This document shows positions 22,610-33,163 of a stretch of DNA of 64,000 nt, piece after piece; within the stretch, counting starts at the first letter, position 1, and the number at the start of each line of letters is the position of its first letter. This DNA comes from Camellia lanceoleosa (Eukaryota; Streptophyta; Magnoliopsida; Ericales; Theaceae). Location of the stretch: positions 168,046,261-168,110,260 of the forward strand of contig CM045758.1 of the NCBI GenBank assembly GCA_025200525.1, given 5' to 3'. Position numbers and translations under genes: made by a program. The notes under the pieces were generated by a model. It had not been told where the DNA came from. It searched no databases and was given only the letters and a program-made list of their open reading frames with translations.

Positions 22610-24226
22610 CTTTTGAGTGGATCACGTTAACCACCCGAGGTCCACTCGCCGCTGTGGCGGGTCAGCTGGTGCTTGAGGCAATCGTGCTCGCTTCTTTCCT
22701 CGGTTCTCGCTTCATCCACAAGGTCTCTTAAATGGCCTTGCCTCACCAGATCTTCTAAGTGTGCTTTAAGGGCTCAGAACCCCGAAGTTGGGTGACTGCT
22801 CATTGTGGTAAACAACGCCTACCAAGGTTTCTTCCCATAAATTCTCCGGTGTTTTGCATACCAAGTAGGGCCGATTTCGAATTTGGTCAAGAACTTTTTG
22901 GATCGGAATTGAACACATGCCATCGCTTGCTTAGCCCTCAACTCGCCTCTGCTTGTTCTGGTCCATTATTACCTCGCCCGCTTTCGCGAGCCGCGTTCTT
23001 TTCTCGCTTCGCCTCCTTATTTCCCGACGATCTTCCTCCTCGCATACTTCTCGATTCTCGCCATGAGCTCTTCCATACTTTTGGTGGTTTTTGCCAAGGA
23101 CTTCAAGAAGGATGTCGTCCTTCAGCCGTTCTTGAAAGAGACGACCGCTACCTCTGGTTGCATTCAGTATTCGATTGAACACCTCGTAGTACCGCTTATG
23201 AGGCTCGAGGCTCTCATCTTTGCCGATCTTCGTAGGCCATCAATGCATCCACCCTTAATGGTCTGCGGTTTGTTTGTTATGAACTCGCCACAAACATCTC
23301 GACCAGCCTTCCTCTTTCACGCCCCTTCGGTAGTTTGTAGAACCACCGATGCAATCTCCCGAAGGATGAAGGCAACACTTTGCAGAGCAACGGCTCGCTC
23401 CCAATCGCACAATGCCATTGAATTCAAAAATAATCCAACATGGAAGTTAGGGTCCGACTTACCATCATATATTTGGAGCCTCGATATCTTGAATCTTTTC
23501 TACGACGAATCTATCCAATTCGCCGAGAATGGAGTCTCGGCTTAACCGGAAGTTATTTTACTCCAAAGATTCTCATTGCTTGCCTTGAGGTAATCTCTCA
23601 AGTCCTCTTTACTTCTCCTCACTGGCCATTTGTCATTGGACTTCACCTTTTCACAAGACTACTCTCGGCCTCATGGTGGCCCTTTTCGATCATTCTTCGC
23701 AGGACGATCGAACACAATATCGCCGGAACATGCCGATGTTCTTTGGGGTCCGCTCTTCTCGCGATATGTCCTTCTGGACTCTTCTTTCGGCTCTTCTCGG
23801 CCGACTTCCTGGAATGTCGCGAGAGTGCCTTCCACTTCCGTGTCGAGGGGCTTCGATTTCTCTCCGTCCCTTCTTCCGACGCTTGTCGCCGGTGATTGGT
23901 GTGTCCCGCAATGTATGGCGGCGCATGACATTATTCGCATCATGAAGTTGACGACCGATTGAAGGTCCGCCAACTTGTTTGCCATCTCTTTACTTCCTCA
24001 TCCCTCCTCGGACATCTGTCTTTCCGTGTCCGGAGGTCATCCTCATTATAGTATTTGCCTCATTCGCTTTTGATGTATCACCATCTTGTCCGGCGGCTTT
24101 CTCTGCGTGATTCTGATCACGAGTTTCTTCGTTGTGGTCTCCTTCTTCAGCGTTAGAGTCGACGGGTCTTCCACTCCCAGCCGGAGCGTCGTCCCCAATC
24201 TTTTCCTTCTGCGTGTTACTGGCCAT
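22610..24226 (-). pseudogene. Tat gag, frameshifted
   Basis: Structural Gag. The N-terminal open stretch 24226-23990 starts MASNTQKEKIGDD and is acidic and polar. A second piece, 23985-23671, follows in another frame. The capsid core is visible as YDGKSDPN near 23450 and LNSMALCDWERAVALQ near 23400, then an RLKDDILLEVL...ARIEKYV-like end near 23100 and KRTRLAKAG near 22950. YHNE, then LEDLVRQGHLRDLVDE across frames at 22690-22810, is the usual linker before protease. Many small indels fall at CG/CHG sites, so part of this damage may be consensus error. Confidence 0.8.
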
Positions 24227-24246
24227 CTACTCTTCTTTCATTCCCA

Positions 24247-24260
24247 CACACGGCGCCAAA
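24247..24260 (-). other. Primer binding site of the Tat element
   Basis: The minus strand reads TTTGGCGCCGTGTG one base inside the 5' LTR. TGGCGCCG... is the PBS type commonly found in Tat/Athila elements. It is absent from both array units at 38705-47025. Confidence 0.8.
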
Positions 24261-24261
24261 T

Positions 24262-24841
24262 TGTGTGAGTGATTTTCTAACCACACTGCCCTCCTTAGTG
24301 ATTCAGCGGTAGAACACAGGCAGAATAGATGGCATCTTGCCGTCCTACACAGAAAGAGAAGTTTTCGATGGTGGTTCTTCCACCCGGGGGCACTCCGACG
24401 ATCAAGTCAGTATATCTCTCAAAGATAATCAAGTATTCAACTCACAAGCTTGAGTGTAAAAACATACCTTAGACCCATGGGGGTGCCTCTCTTTTATAGC
24501 CAACATAAACCTAGTCCCAATAGGAACCTGGCCCTAATGGACTCAAGATTACTGCTAATCTGGGACTCCCAGTAGAACTAAGATAAACTCTCTAAGAGTC
24601 TTATCTTTACCCAAACTGAAGTCTTCTCCCAATCTAGGACTCTTGTCCATATCCAGGTTGAGTTCCCTCTTCATTCTAGGACTCTTGTCCCTTATCCACT
24701 TATCTCGGATTCCGATATCTTCGGAGATAACCTCGGCAACACCGAGATCACCTCGGCGTACTGTCATGTCACGTGACATTTCGGCTGACACTTCGGTGTC
24801 ACTTCGGCCACGTGCTAGTACTCAAAAAATACTTCCCCACA
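24262..24841 (-). repeat. 5' LTR of the Tat element
   Basis: 580 bp, TG...CA, about 8 substitutions from 5828-6407 and no indels. Adjacent PBS and target duplication CGAAC confirm the boundary. Confidence 0.95.
24492..24498 (-). promoter_or_regulatory. TATA box of the Tat 5' LTR
   Basis: GGCTATAAAAGAGAGG on the minus strand, about 340 bp from the LTR's 5' end. It is conserved in the 3' LTR (6058-6064) and array LTR1 (38937-38943), and shortened by a T in LTR2 and LTR3. Drives gag-pol (inference from position). Confidence 0.7.
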
Positions 24842-24846
24842 CGAAC

Positions 24847-25185
24847 CAAAGGTACATTTGAACCAAATGTTTTGGTCAAAAAGTTAAATTTTGAACCAAA
24901 TAGTGTTATTCAGAATAATTTCCCAATTAAAAATATATGTGCACCAAAAGAAAATGATGTGCATAAATAAAAAAAAACTCTCAGTCCTGTAGCATAATTT
25001 TTTTAAAAAAAAACTCTCAATTCTGTATCTTTGGGTCGATGTTTATTACATTCCTATCCCTATGGCTAGTTCATACGTACTAAAATGGTATTTTATTAAT
25101 GGGCTATTGTTTAGTGTAATGGTAAAAGTTTGATGGATTTGGTGTTAGTAATACAAGTTAATATCAATAATCTAAGGGGTTTTTT
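24847..25185. other. AT-rich spacer, nothing seen
   Basis: Right flank of the Tat insertion. No ORF, repeat or terminus that I recognise. Confidence 0.5.
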
Positions 25186-25878
25186 TTTAAGATCTCTCGT
25201 ATTAAGATTTTATAGCATAAAGGACATTTAATATTTACATAATGTCTAAGGTCCCTTAAATTGATCCAGAAAAAATTCGACTTCACAGAGAAATTCAGAA
25301 TTTCTCTAGACTTTCTAGAGAAATTTAATTTCTCTAGCCTACTTCCCAATCTCTAGAGAAAATTTGGAAATTTCTCTGGTCTTCCATTCTTTCCAGAGAA
25401 ATTTTCTTTCTCTGGCCTTTAGAGAAATTTTCCTCTTTAGAGAAAATTTCTTTGGCCTTCTTGGCCTTCCCTTCTCTCCAGAGAAATTTTCCTTCTCCAA
25501 ACCCAGAGAAATTCACTCAAATCAGAGAAATTCCCCCTCTCCAAATCCAGAGAAATTCTCCCTCACAATTTTTTCTGGTTGAAAATCATAAACCTCAGAC
25601 AAAAATGTGATCCATGATTCATACATTGGCTGGGTGTTACAAGATCTGTCAACAGTACCTTGGGAAATTTGAAGAAACAGAGTCAGAAATTATACCTACA
25701 GAAATTATAACACACAACATGCCCCCTCGGTCTATGTCACTCCCTAAACCAATACATACACACATATATATACACACACACAAATACAAAATTTTGAGTA
25801 ATGGTTGGTGATGTGATCGGTATTTATCATGATCAAAACTCACAAAGGGGCAAATCGATGAAGGAAGAACAAAATTAC

Positions 25879-25997
25879 CTATGAAAAACGCCATGGCTAT
25901 GGCAATAAGCAACCCCAGTACACAACTGATAGAGAAAACTCTGGACTAGTGAAAGCGGAAGCGGCTGAGGATTGGGGCCCTTGCGGTGGGAGTCCAT
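25879..25997 (-). pseudogene. B-type cyclin-dependent kinase exon fragment
   Basis: The minus strand encodes DSHRKGPNPQPLPLSL, then VQSFLYQLCTGVAYCHSHG and VFHR, ending at a donor-like AG|GTAATT. This matches the kinase subdomain V-VIb segment of plant CDKB1 kinases, where YQLCKGVAHCHSHGVLHRD precedes the catalytic loop. Only one exon-sized piece is present. The catalytic HRD Asp and everything else of the kinase are missing, so it cannot be an enzyme. It sits inside the TIR element as a captured fragment. Confidence 0.75.
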
Positions 25998-26054
25998 TTC
26001 TCTCTCTTACCACATATACGTATACACATATATGTGGTGAGAGAGAGAAATGGA
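25993..26054. repeat. Long hairpin beside the CDK fragment
   Basis: TCCATTTCTCTCTCTTACCA and its near-perfect complement flank an ACATAT...ATATGT core, so the arms of roughly 25 bp enclose a short TA-rich loop. It abuts the edge of the captured exon. Confidence 0.75.
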
Positions 26055-26390
26055 TCAATCGTCGCCAGAAAACCTAATACTTGTGACTTGGGATAGCTTT
26101 CGTGATGATCAACCCAAATCTTTGAACTCGCTAAAGAAGTCGATGATGACGGATCTGGCTCCAAAATGAATCACTCAGTGGGTGTGGCAGTATATGAGAG
26201 TGAGAGTGAAGGCAACGATTCATGGTTGATCGAATCATAGAGAGAGAGAGAGAGAGAGAGAGACTGATGAAAACCCTAGCCAGAGGAAAGAATAAAGCGA
26301 GAAAGTGAATTTTCTCTGGAATATACGAGTGTAGAATTAAGGGATCTTAGACATTACAAAATAATATTATGGATCTCTTCTACTACAAAA

Positions 26391-27194
26391 AATGAGAGGG
26401 AAATCTTAAACTAATTTTTCCATAATCTAATAGCAAAATTATTAAAGTGTTTATAATTTTTAATAATTATTTTAATTATTTTTCTCACAACCAAATAGTA
26501 TTGCCCTTTCACCACCAATCGAAGGCATGTATCATTTTATTATTATAATAAAATTGAATCAATCATAATCACGTATAACTCTGACCAACCTCTACAATCG
26601 AAATCTTCATTACAATCGATAAGTTTATCATTATCATTTTAAAGTAATAGTTTGGGAAAATTAAATTTAAAAAAAGAAAAGAAAAGAAAACTAGTAATAG
26701 TTTGACTCGTGTTGTAAAATAAATATCAAAATTAAAATTTTATTAATTTAACTTTTAATCTTTTAATTTATTTTTATGTTAAATTATTTATCTATTTTGA
26801 TTAAATAAAATCGGTAAAAAAAAAAATTTAAAATTTTTTATGTATACCTGTAGTTGCCCTGTCCCAGTCGTCTTTCCTCTTTTGAGGCAAGCCTGTTCAG
26901 CCTTTTTTTATTTTTTAACCCCGCTCGCAACCCTTATAGCTCCCCCCCCTAACGCTCCAATAATCACATCTTCGACTGTGAGAGAAAGTGGGATGGACTG
27001 TGTGAGAGGGAGATTGTGAAGAGATGGGGTAGGAGTCGAGGATTTTAAGAAATTGTGTGGTGTTACATTAAAAGCTCCTTCTTTCAAACCTAAATTACTG
27101 TAATGTACCAAATGGCTTGGGTTTTCTCCGATTGGGAAATCCAATTGGAGAATGTTGTTGGGTTTTTGTAGATCCACCATGGAAGCTGCATCAA
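26391..27194. other. Spacer, one unsupported 99-codon ORF
   Basis: AT-rich. A minus-strand open stretch, 27207-26908, encodes 99 residues (DLQKPNNILQLDFPIGENPS near its start). It matches no family I know and has no supporting context. Treat it as unproven. Confidence 0.3.
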
Positions 27195-27430
27195 TAATGT
27201 GAATCATTCAATATGTAGATATCATCGAGTAATTTATTCTTGTAAAAAATTACGTTAATCGGACAAATATAGTCACTTGATCAGACCACATTTGTATTAA
27301 TAATTTATTTTTAAAATGATATTACTTTTAACACAAATGTAACTTGATTAAGTGGTTATAAATATCCGATTAACGTAATTTTTTACAAAGATAAAACACT
27401 CAATAAACTCTACACATTTAACGATTCGAA
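27195..27430. mobile_element. Foldback element, family of 28537, 29720 and 33271
   Basis: The left arm TTGTAAAAAATTACGTTAAT CGGA and the right arm TCCG ATTAACGTAATTTTTTACA are inverted. The outer parts CAATATGTAGA... and ...TCTACACATTTAACGATTC also pair. The same design (TTTTTACA with CGGATAT) is seen at 33271-33649. Confidence 0.6.
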
Positions 27431-27552
27431 TTATCGACGCAATCTCCATAACAGGCCCACGAAAGTTCAATAACTCCTTCCAATCCGATTAAAACCGAAG
27501 AAAAAACCTCTCTTTTTACCAAAATAATACATGATGATAATAGGTGCCATAC

Positions 27553-28035
27553 CACGAATCCGGATCGTCGGCCGCCTTCCCCTATCGCCATTTCCTGTCG
27601 CCCCCAAAACGACGTCGTTTTGGAGGGTTTTTTTTTTTTTTTCTTCGCAGAACTGTGGCGTAGAACCAGAGGAGGAGGAGGGAGGAAGAAGAGAGAGAGG
27701 GAGGGAGGGGAGCCGGATTCGCCGAAGAAGAGTGGGGAGAGGGGAGCCGACGGAGGGGAGGGGAGCCGCCGAGGGCTGGCAGCCCACTCCGGCCGGATCT
27801 GAGCGACCATAGGCTGCTCCTTCGACTCGCCACTGATCGGATCGCCCTTCTTCTTCTCCCTTCTCTCTCTCTCTCTCTTCTTCCCCTCCCCTCCTCTCTG
27901 GTTCTGCCCCCTCTGGTTCTGCAAAGAAGAAAAGAAAAAAAAAAAAAGCAAAAAAACCCCCCAAAACAATGTCGTTTTGGGGGCGACAAGAAATAGTGAT
28001 AGAGGAAGGCGACCGACGATCCGAATTCGCCATAC
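27553..28035. mobile_element. GC-rich inverted-repeat element with CAAAACGACGTCGTTTTG-type arms
   Basis: The left arm GGATCGTCGGCCGCCTTCCC...GTCGCCCCCAAAACGACGTC and the right arm (complement of GGGGGCGACAAGAAATAGTG...GGCGACCGACGATCC) pair imperfectly. Between them, purine-rich and pyrimidine-rich tracts (27660-27720 and 27850-27900) also complement each other. Long ORFs on both strands (for example 27418-28145) are by-products of this GC-rich palindrome and not genes. Confidence 0.65.
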
Positions 28036-28100
28036 CACCGTGATGGGCAGGGCAGGTAGATGGCGACCAGACTAGTGGTGGTCCCCATGCTAAAAAAGGG

Positions 28101-28166
28101 TGCAAATTGATTCCCTAAAATACCTGATTGACGGTGCAAATTCATTCCCTAAAATACCTGATTGAC
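28101..28166. repeat. 34-bp direct duplication
   Basis: TGCAAATTSATTCCCTAAAA TACCTGATTGAC occurs at 28101 and 28135, with one mismatch in the first ten bases. Confidence 0.8.
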
Positions 28167-28354
28167 CCCGCTGTTGGGTGATGGGTCCAATTGAATTTAT
28201 TAACTTTCAATGTAATTGTAATCACACTCACCTGATTTGTCAGTGTCTCACCCTGTAAAGTAACGTTACCGATTCATCTTTTCAGATTTATAAAATTATT
28301 TTTAATGATGTGAAAACGAAACAGAACCTTATATTATTAAATCAATAATGGTAG

Positions 28355-28490
28355 AGGGCCTAATTTTTGTGGCTCAAATGACTTGAATTTGTCGAAACGA
28401 CGTCGTTTTGAGTACAAAACAACATCAAAATTGTCAAAACGATATCGTTTTGGCAATTTTGAGCCATTTGAACCACAAAAATTAGGGCCT
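28355..28490. mobile_element. Short MITE with AGGGCCTAATTTTTGTGG termini
   Basis: Nearly the whole 136 bp is an inverted repeat: AGGGCCTAATTTTTGTGGCT on the left and the complement of CCACAAAAATTAGGGCCT on the right. It is centred on AAACGACGTCGTTTTGA and AAACGATATCGTTTTG. A related half-copy lies at 30519-30611. Confidence 0.75.
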
Positions 28491-28536
28491 TCAAATATTT
28501 TTCTTGTGGAGTTCATCATAGGTTTCATTAAAGTAT

Positions 28537-28960
28537 TTGAATTGTTCACTTTTTAAGACTTATTAAGTAAAATATTCATATAAAAAATCAAAATGATAGG
28601 ACATTAATAGTTATATGTTTGAATCAAATTTGTATTACAAAAAAGGGTCCTGTTATGGTGTGCAACTCTTAAAATTGCACGTCATATGCAACCAACATAA
28701 AGAGTGTAAGTGTAAGGTGTAAACATAAAACAGAAGGCAAACAGAAAAACGTAAATGTGTTGCATACCATGTGCTTTGCACACTTAAGAAAAGTCCTACA
28801 AAAATAGATGGTTATTCTTGAATTATACTTGTCGTCGATTTTTTTAAAAATAAATATGATTCAAACATATAGATACTGATGTCTAATCATCTTGATTTTT
28901 TTACATAAATATTCTACTTAACAAGTCTATGTGAAAAATTTGGATCACCAAAATTGGGTT
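28537..28960. mobile_element. Foldback element A
   Basis: The left arm 28553-28645 (TTATTAAGTAAAATATTCAT...ATAGTTATATGTTTGAATCA) pairs with the right arm 28848-28950 (TGATTCAAACATATAGATAC...ATAAATATTCTACTTAA). The centre holds a GTGCAAC...-type sequence of no known function. Confidence 0.65.
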
Positions 28961-29719
28961 TACCAAACTCAAACGCTCGCTCAAGTTAAGATGATAACTT
29001 GAGAAAAGTCAAACCCTCACAAATACACTTTCCGTGATTTGTTTAAAATACAATATTATATTCCGTCCATTGAAGTTTTAAATTTCATAACAAATGACTT
29101 ATTTTATTAATAAATTATCAAGTCAATTAACAATTTTTAATGATATTATAAATTTATTTCAATTAATAATTTAAGTAATTTTATCATTATATAGGAAAAC
29201 AATTATGAATTTTTTTATAATTAATTTTATTAAATAAAATATTCAGACAATGAAATATTTGTAATTTTTTAAAACATGAGAGTCCATCTATATTGTAAGC
29301 CAACCTCAAGAAGTGATTTTGTAATTTATCCTAAAAAAATAAAAAATGAGATTCATTAATGAAGTTAGGAATAGTCATTTTGACCTGCCTCACAGAGACC
29401 CATCTTTGCCCAATATAAATGGGGCGGATTTTACTCAATCCATTGAAAAGATGAGGCGGTAGTGAGTGTTTATTTCCCACCTGAAGCAGGGTCGGGGCAG
29501 GGAGTGGGGTATGTACTATCCGATCCAAATTTGATCCGTATATAAGTAATATTATATTATATATAAATTAATATATAAAATATTGCATATGTGATATACA
29601 ATTCTAGAAGTTTATGAGATTTTTCATCTCCTTATTGGGAGTTTAAAAGAGGAAAGACTGTTAATCTATATACGATAAAAACAAGTCTCAAAATTTTGAG
29701 ATTGTTTGGGACTTCTTAT
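28961..29719. other. Spacer, nothing firm
   Basis: AT-rich. GC-richer 29380-29525 (CACAGAGACCCATC, GGTCGGGGCAGGGAGTGGGG) looks like a degraded repeat but I cannot place it. Confidence 0.4.
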
Positions 29720-30035
29720 TTTCTCAATAAAGACCTATTATGATTCTTTGGGTTTGAATTTAGTATGTATATTTTGGAATTAATTTTGATAGACTTATTG
29801 AGTAAAATATTTATGTAAAAAATTAAGATGATTAGATATTGATAGTTATATAATTGAATCATATTTATTTTTAAAAAAATAGATAACAAATATAATTTTA
29901 AGAATAACCATTTATTTTTTATAATATAAATTTGATTCAAACATATAGTTTAATTTTTTGTAATATGTCTGGTTATCTTAATCTTTTACATAAATATTCT
30001 ACTTAAATAAATATTAAAAAGTGAACAGTTCGAAT
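29720..30035. mobile_element. Foldback element B (sister of 28537-28960)
   Basis: The left arm near 29795-29880 (TTATTGAGTAAAATATTTAT...TAGTTATATAATTGAATCA) and right arm 29925-30015 (TTTGATTCAAACATATAGTT...ATAAATATTCTACTTAA) are inverted and match element A's arms. Confidence 0.6.
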
Positions 30036-30518
30036 TATTGAAACAAAACATATGGTGAGCTCCACAAATCTCTCAAATTTTCTCATATTAAGATCCTAAC
30101 CTGAGAAAAACCCAACCCTAACTGTTTCTATCTCGTTCAATCTCTCTATATATTTGGGACTTTTTCTTTTCTTACTAATCTTCACTTCTTATTTTAAGTA
30201 GAATGAAGCAACAAGTTTGGTTTACTTATTCTGGTGAACGGGATGGGTTCGAATGCTTGATGTGTGGGGGTTAAAAAAAAAAAACTTCACCTTTGTAGCG
30301 GGGGCGGGGGCAGGAGACGGAGACAAATTCGACAAAAATTCATCCCGTGACCCTTCTTAGATGAGCTATTCATTGTCTTTGTTCTTCATTTGACAATAAA
30401 TTTAAGATCCACATAATATTCTTACAATTATATCTATAATAATATGATATTATATGTTAATTTTTAATTTATTATATATTTAATAGGGCCATCTACCATT
30501 GTTGAATAAGAAAAATGT
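30036..30518. other. Spacer, nothing firm
   Basis: AT-rich, with a GC-rich patch GGGGGCGGGGGCAGGAGACG at 30301-30320 similar in style to 29490-29510. No gene. Confidence 0.4.
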
Positions 30519-30611
30519 TTGAAGGCCCTAATTTTTGTGGCTCAAATGGCTCAAAATTGCCAAAACCACGTCGTTTTGGCAAAAATTAGGCCCATTTGAA
30601 CCCTAAAAAAA
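30519..30611. mobile_element. Partial MITE copy (family of 28355-28490)
   Basis: TTGAAGGCCCTAATTTTTGT GGCTCAAATGGCTCAAAATT GCC then AAAACCACGTCGTTTTGG, matching the complement of the right half of 28355-28490. The far end is degraded. Confidence 0.55.
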
Positions 30612-30670
30612 CCTGAGCCTACCATTGTTGAACTCTACAAACCTCTTAAATTTTCTTCAGAGCTACTATG

Positions 30671-31166
30671 TAGCTCGAAAAATGTTTGACCCGCAATGGC
30701 TCGAATTCAAAACGACGTGGTTTTGGATTTTTTTTTTTTCTCTTTCTTTTCTCTGTTTTGAAATAGAGAGGATGAAGATAATAAAGAAGAAGAGAGAAAA
30801 TGGAGCTGAGGATTGAGAGAGAGAGAGAGAGAGAGAGCATCAACATCAACAACAGCACATCATCAACATCAACATCAACATCAACAACCACCAATAAAAA
30901 AACAAAAAAAAGTATACACAGATCATCAAAAAAAAAAAACTGAGAAAGCATCATCATCAACACCAGATCATCTTATTCATTTTCTGTCATTCTCATCCCA
31001 TTAACACATCATCATCTATGCCAAATCTGTGTGTATATGCAAATCTATACACACATATCTATATATATATATATATATGAGAGAGAAAGAGCCGCCAGAT
31101 CTATACACACACATCACCATCAACATCAGATTTGTGTGTATACAAAGATCTATACACATACACATC

Positions 31167-31197
<31 letters not shown>

Positions 31198-31415
31198 AAG
31201 CCACCAACTGGCACCGCCATCACCGTCTTCGTCTTCTCTTCCTCCCTCTTCTCTCCATCTTTTCTCCTCTCTTTCTCGTATATTCTCTCTTTCTTCTTTG
31301 TTTCAGAGAGGGAAGGGAAAGAAAAGAAAAGGAAAAAAAAGAAAAGAAAGAAGAATACTCAAAATGACATCATTTTAGATATTTGAGCCAAATCAGGTCA
31401 ATGGTTTTTGAGCTA
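30671..31415. mobile_element. TIR element with low-complexity interior
   Basis: The left end TAGCTCGAAAAATGTTTGAC...CAAAACGACGTGGTTTTGG and the right end (complement TAGCTCAAAAACCATTGACC...CTAAAATGATGTCATTTTGAG) are inverted over about 55 bp. The interior has (GA)n at 30810-30837, CATCAACAT-type repeats to 30890, TA repeats and two GAGAGA blocks. ORFs here are low-complexity. No target duplication could be confirmed. Confidence 0.55.
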
Positions 31416-31656
31416 CTAAATATTATTTAATTTTTTATATTAATATATAAATATGAGAGAAGCTTAATTTTAGTGGGTTATCACCAAACCATATGGTTCT
31501 AACTTATTTATTCCGGGAAAACTCTAATTAATGGCCAGAATGTGATAGTATAGGCTTTTATAAATGCAAATGTGACTGCAGCGATCACGACTTTACCAAA
31601 GTAATTTTGTATTGACAACTTTAGGCCTCTATTAAAAAGTGGTAAAAAATTCAATA

Positions 31657-31934
31657 GGTGTCGTTTGGTAAACTTGATTTTTTGACTTTTTTGACTTTTT
31701 TAGTCTGAGACTTTTTTATTCATTTGGTTTTCTTGTTTGGCTTTTTTGGTTTTTTTGCGTTGGAATGACAAATATGCCCTCCACTTGGAAATGATGCTTT
31801 TTTTACTTTTTGTTTATATATGGGTCAATTTGGTAATTTTGCATCAAAAGTCAAATGTTTTGTGATTTTGTGATTTTTTTTTTTTTTTGTTCTTACGTAC
31901 TTATATAGTCCCAATGTATTTACCAAACAGAGGC
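31657..31934. mobile_element. MITE with GTTTGGTAAA termini (hAT-like)
   Basis: GGTGTCGTTTGGTAAA on the left and the complement GCCTCTGTTTGGTAAA on the right bound a T-rich 278 bp. The terminus style suggests a hAT derivative. No clear target duplication. Confidence 0.5.
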
Positions 31935-32439
31935 TTAACTTATTAATTTATTTTAGTCATAGATAGTAGATGTTTGAGATGGTCTAAATAAGTGTATTTT
32001 TTAATTTTTTGACTAAAAAAGTAGAGCAAAAAAGATATAGGTTTGGGATAACTTTTTAAATTTTTACGAAAAGATGTGTAATAAAATATTGTTGTAAAAT
32101 TGAAATAACCATTCTACCCTTGTTGACTTTTTGACTTTTAAATTGTTAAATGCAAAGGGCAAAATAATAATTTTGTCCTATAGCTTTGCCCACAAGTTTC
32201 CAAAATAATAATTTAAAACCTCTAGGCTTCTCCCATAAGCTTTTCCCAAATAGTGTGTACTTTTTTACTTTTGTAGTAACTTTTTGATCTTTTAATTTTT
32301 TTTAGTTTATGTCAAAACTTATTTTGATAAGTGGGTAAAAAGTTATTTTTTATTAGTTTATTTTCAATCAAATCATCTTTTATTTCTTTTTTTACATATT
32401 TTTTTTTTAAAAAGTCAAAAAAATCAACTTTTAACCTAA
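31935..32439. other. T-rich spacer, likely degraded MITE debris
   Basis: Recurrent CTTTTTGACTTTT-like strings shared with 31680-31800. No gene. Confidence 0.4.
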
Positions 32440-32447
32440 TTCTCAAA

Positions 32448-32606
32448 GAGTAATGTTAGGAATTTCAAATAATCTACTAAATTTTCTATCAAATCTCTCA
32501 CATGGGTGTAGAATTCACATACATGTGAATTTATATGAATCCCACACCCATGTAAGAGCTTTAGTATAAAATTAAATAGATTATTTAGGGTCTATAACAT
32601 TTTCCC
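32448..32606. mobile_element. 159-bp MITE with 8-bp target duplication (hAT-type)
   Basis: It is flanked by TTCTCAAA (32440-32447 and 32607-32614). Inverted arms include AAATAATCTACTAAATTTTC, CTCTCACATGGGTGTAGAAT on the left, and the complement of ATTCATATGAATCCCACACC-type sequence on the right. The element folds almost end to end. Confidence 0.8.
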
Positions 32607-32614
32607 TTCTCAAA

Positions 32615-33111
32615 ACAATCCATATTATTTCTCTACTTTTACAAGTCTTTTTATAATAAATCAAAAAAATCAATTTTTTTAACAGCAGATAATTCTCCGT
32701 CTTGAAATCTTTTTATTCCTTTGTTTTGAAATATTTATTTTTGTTATATCATGTTTTGAAAAATCATTTTATTTCTTTGATTCTCAACACTCAAAAAATG
32801 TTATTAAGGGTGGTTTGGCATCCTTTAAATAATCCATCTTTTTATCTTTTTTTTTTTTTCATCACATTACTTCTCTACTTTATTGTATATTTTTTTTATA
32901 AAAAGTAAAAAACTACACTTATTTAGATCATTACTAACAATCCTTTATTATAAACCTTAAAATTAAAATATTTTTAAGAAGTTATGAAAAAAATTCACCA
33001 CTTGATTTATTTTTGTCTTTACTAACTTCTTCTCCTTTATTTATTTATTTTTATTTTTATTTTTTAATTTGACAGTTTGATCGGACTATTTTCATATCAA
33101 GTTGTGTTATA

Positions 33112-33163
<52 letters not shown>

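Larger units (their letters stand above)
5828..24841 (-). mobile_element. Full-length nested Ty3/gypsy Tat-lineage LTR retrotransposon with antisense extra ORF
   Basis: Seen directly: two 580-bp LTRs starting TG and ending CA (5828-6407 and 24262-24841), about 8 mismatches apart by hand count. A 5-bp target duplication CGAAC lies at 5823-5827 and 24842-24846. A PBS is next to the right LTR and a purine tract next to the left LTR, so the element reads on the minus strand. Order in element direction: LTR, PBS, gag, protease, RT, RNase H, integrase, 62-bp tandem repeats, antisense aORF, PPT, LTR. The protease (DQGSS), RNase H and integrase motifs match the Tat group, which is known for extra ORFs. 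All pol genes are broken. Two later insertions (7257-9621 and 12349-17838) lie inside it. Confidence 0.93.
25186..26390. mobile_element. TIR-bounded element carrying a CDK exon (Pack-type)
   Basis: Inverted end similarity: the left arm has TAATGTCTAAGGTCCCTTAA near 25239-25260, and the right arm's complement has TAATGTCTAAGATCCCTTAA near 26338-26357, followed on both sides by CAGAGAAA-ATTC. The interior has an AGAGAAATT-rich block (25280-25560), a captured CDKB exon, a perfect hairpin and an (AG)n run (26239-26265). A Mutator-like Pack element fits, but the ends are degraded and no target duplication was found. Confidence 0.5.

Noticed and set aside
26908..27207. 99-codon minus-strand ORF as a host gene
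   Set aside because: No family resemblance, no splice or repeat support, and it abuts a foldback element. Kept only as an unproven note.
27418..28145. Several ORFs of about 190-210 codons on the minus strand
   Set aside because: They overlap in different frames within a GC-rich inverted repeat and encode Ser/Pro/Arg/Phe low complexity.
30813..31378. Ser/Thr/His-rich ORFs
   Set aside because: Translation of CATCAACAT, GAGA and CACA microsatellites inside a TIR element.
33115..33161. LINE or SINE tail
   Set aside because: A long A-run, but no reverse transcriptase, tRNA-like head or target duplication could be seen.
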